A stretch of 64,000 bases of DNA from Candidatus Dechloromonas phosphorivorans (GTDB lineage Bacteria > Pseudomonadota > Gammaproteobacteria > Burkholderiales > Rhodocyclaceae), in contig JADKBR010000011.1 in the NCBI GenBank assembly GCA_016714975.1, positions 77,553 through 141,552 on the forward strand, given 5' to 3'. This document shows positions 63,763-64,000 of this stretch, piece after piece. The position numbers and the translations under genes were made by a program. Within the stretch, counting starts at the first letter, position 1. The number at the start of each line of letters is the position of its first letter. The notes beneath the pieces were generated by a model, which was not told the origin of the DNA, made no database searches, and worked only from the letters and a program-made list of their open reading frames with translations.

Positions 63763-64000
63763 CTATCCTTTGAGGCGTTTCAGGAAGAGTTCGGTGGCTG
63801 GACTAAAGCTGGGTGCTGCGCGCTGCATATGTTCCAGCGCGTAATCCAGGCTGACGTCACCGGTTGCGCGCAGGAAACTGTCGGTGGGCGCGCAACTGCC
63901 GCTGGCACAGGCAACGGGACGTGTTCCGTCGCGCACCAAGACAAAGCTGGGTACCTTGCTGATGGCGAAGCGGTCGAAGGCCAGCGGATCGATCTGGATG
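63763..64000 (-). CDS. trbC: Type-F pilin assembly protein TrbC, C-terminal part
   Basis: The 78 codons inside the window read IQIDPLAFDRFAISKVPSFV ... and end LFLKRLKG. The pattern IDPLAFDRFxIxxVPxFV is typical of TrbC of F-type systems, which is needed for pilus assembly. The gene continues past the right edge. Its stop abuts the traN start region. Confidence 0.82.
   Translation of the reverse strand, partial: IQIDPLAFDRFAISKVPSFVLVRDGTRPVACASGSCAPTDSFLRATGDVSLDYALEHMQRAAPSFSPATELFLKRLKG

Larger units (their letters stand above)
51146..64000. mobile_element. Integrative conjugative element, left end (guaA-inserted, F-type transfer genes)
   Basis: From the guaA end to the window edge every gene is of mobile type: a tyrosine integrase, a hipA stub, an AbiE-type defence operon and F-like transfer genes (traG, traH, traF, traN, trbC). 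The far end, relaxase and VirD4-like coupling protein are not seen. Self-transfer ability is inferred only. Confidence 0.75.

Noticed and set aside
1..64000. CRISPR arrays or rRNA genes
   Set aside because: No regularly spaced repeats with unique spacers and no rRNA signatures were seen.

Overview
The window looks like the chromosome of a betaproteobacterium of the order Rhodocyclales (Accumulibacter/Dechloromonas/Propionivibrio/Rhodocyclus neighbourhood). The inference rests on a XrtA/PEP-CTERM regulatory set (PrsK-PrsR-PrsT), an FlhDC-controlled flagellar locus, a betaproteobacterial-style aa3 oxidase cluster, the guaB-guaA pair, high GC, and a menD gene (Rhodocyclus is known to hold both menaquinone and ubiquinone). 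Genus is not resolved; all family assignments were made by reading the translations, without database searches.

Left block (1-17.3 kb): exopolysaccharide and protein-export accessory genes. It starts with a decayed PrsT-like TPR remnant, a TPR-sulfotransferase and galE. Next comes a four-gene run: a small twin-arginine exported protein, a PqqD-like protein, an HprK-related kinase A and a nucleotidyltransferase, which together look like the poorly understood 'HPr-rel-A' set. A minus-strand cluster follows, listed in the order it is transcribed from 17.3 kb back to 6.6 kb: an initiating sugar transferase, histidine kinase PrsK, sigma54 response regulator PrsR, TPR lipoprotein PrsT, a UDP-sugar dehydrogenase, a lytic transglycosylase and a trypsin-like protease. 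The exosortase gene and the rest of the eps operon are not in the window. The cluster is bounded at 17.8-19.1 kb by a broken ISNCY-like fragment cut by a complete but degenerate 1.1-kb IS630-type element.

Middle block (19.5-51.2 kb): core chromosome. It holds thrC and a methyltransferase; flhDC, motAB, a membrane-anchored methyltransferase, an HDOD protein and cheYZ; pyrG-kdsA-eno-ftsB; bcp-slyD; menD, mutS and a phosphoesterase; tRNA-Asp; a cytochrome c oxidase operon (coxB, coxA, small assembly protein, ctaG, coxC, SURF1, an SCO/thioredoxin-like protein, ctaB) with a convergent DUF2909 gene; smpB, ratA and ratB; then guaB, a 40-aa membrane peptide and guaA.

Right block (51.2-64 kb): the end of an integrative conjugative element inserted at the 3' end of guaA. 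Directly after guaA come a cluster of inverted and direct repeats, a tyrosine integrase, a hipA stub, and a three-gene AbiE-type defence operon (AbiEi, AbiEii and an unrecognised third gene resembling abortive-infection/HEPN proteins). After that the opposite strand carries an F-type transfer module (trbC, traN, a small periplasmic protein, traF, traH, traG) that runs off the right edge.

The best candidates for undescribed biology are the HPr-rel-A run with its exported small protein, the three-gene AbiE operon, and the repeat cluster in front of the integrase.
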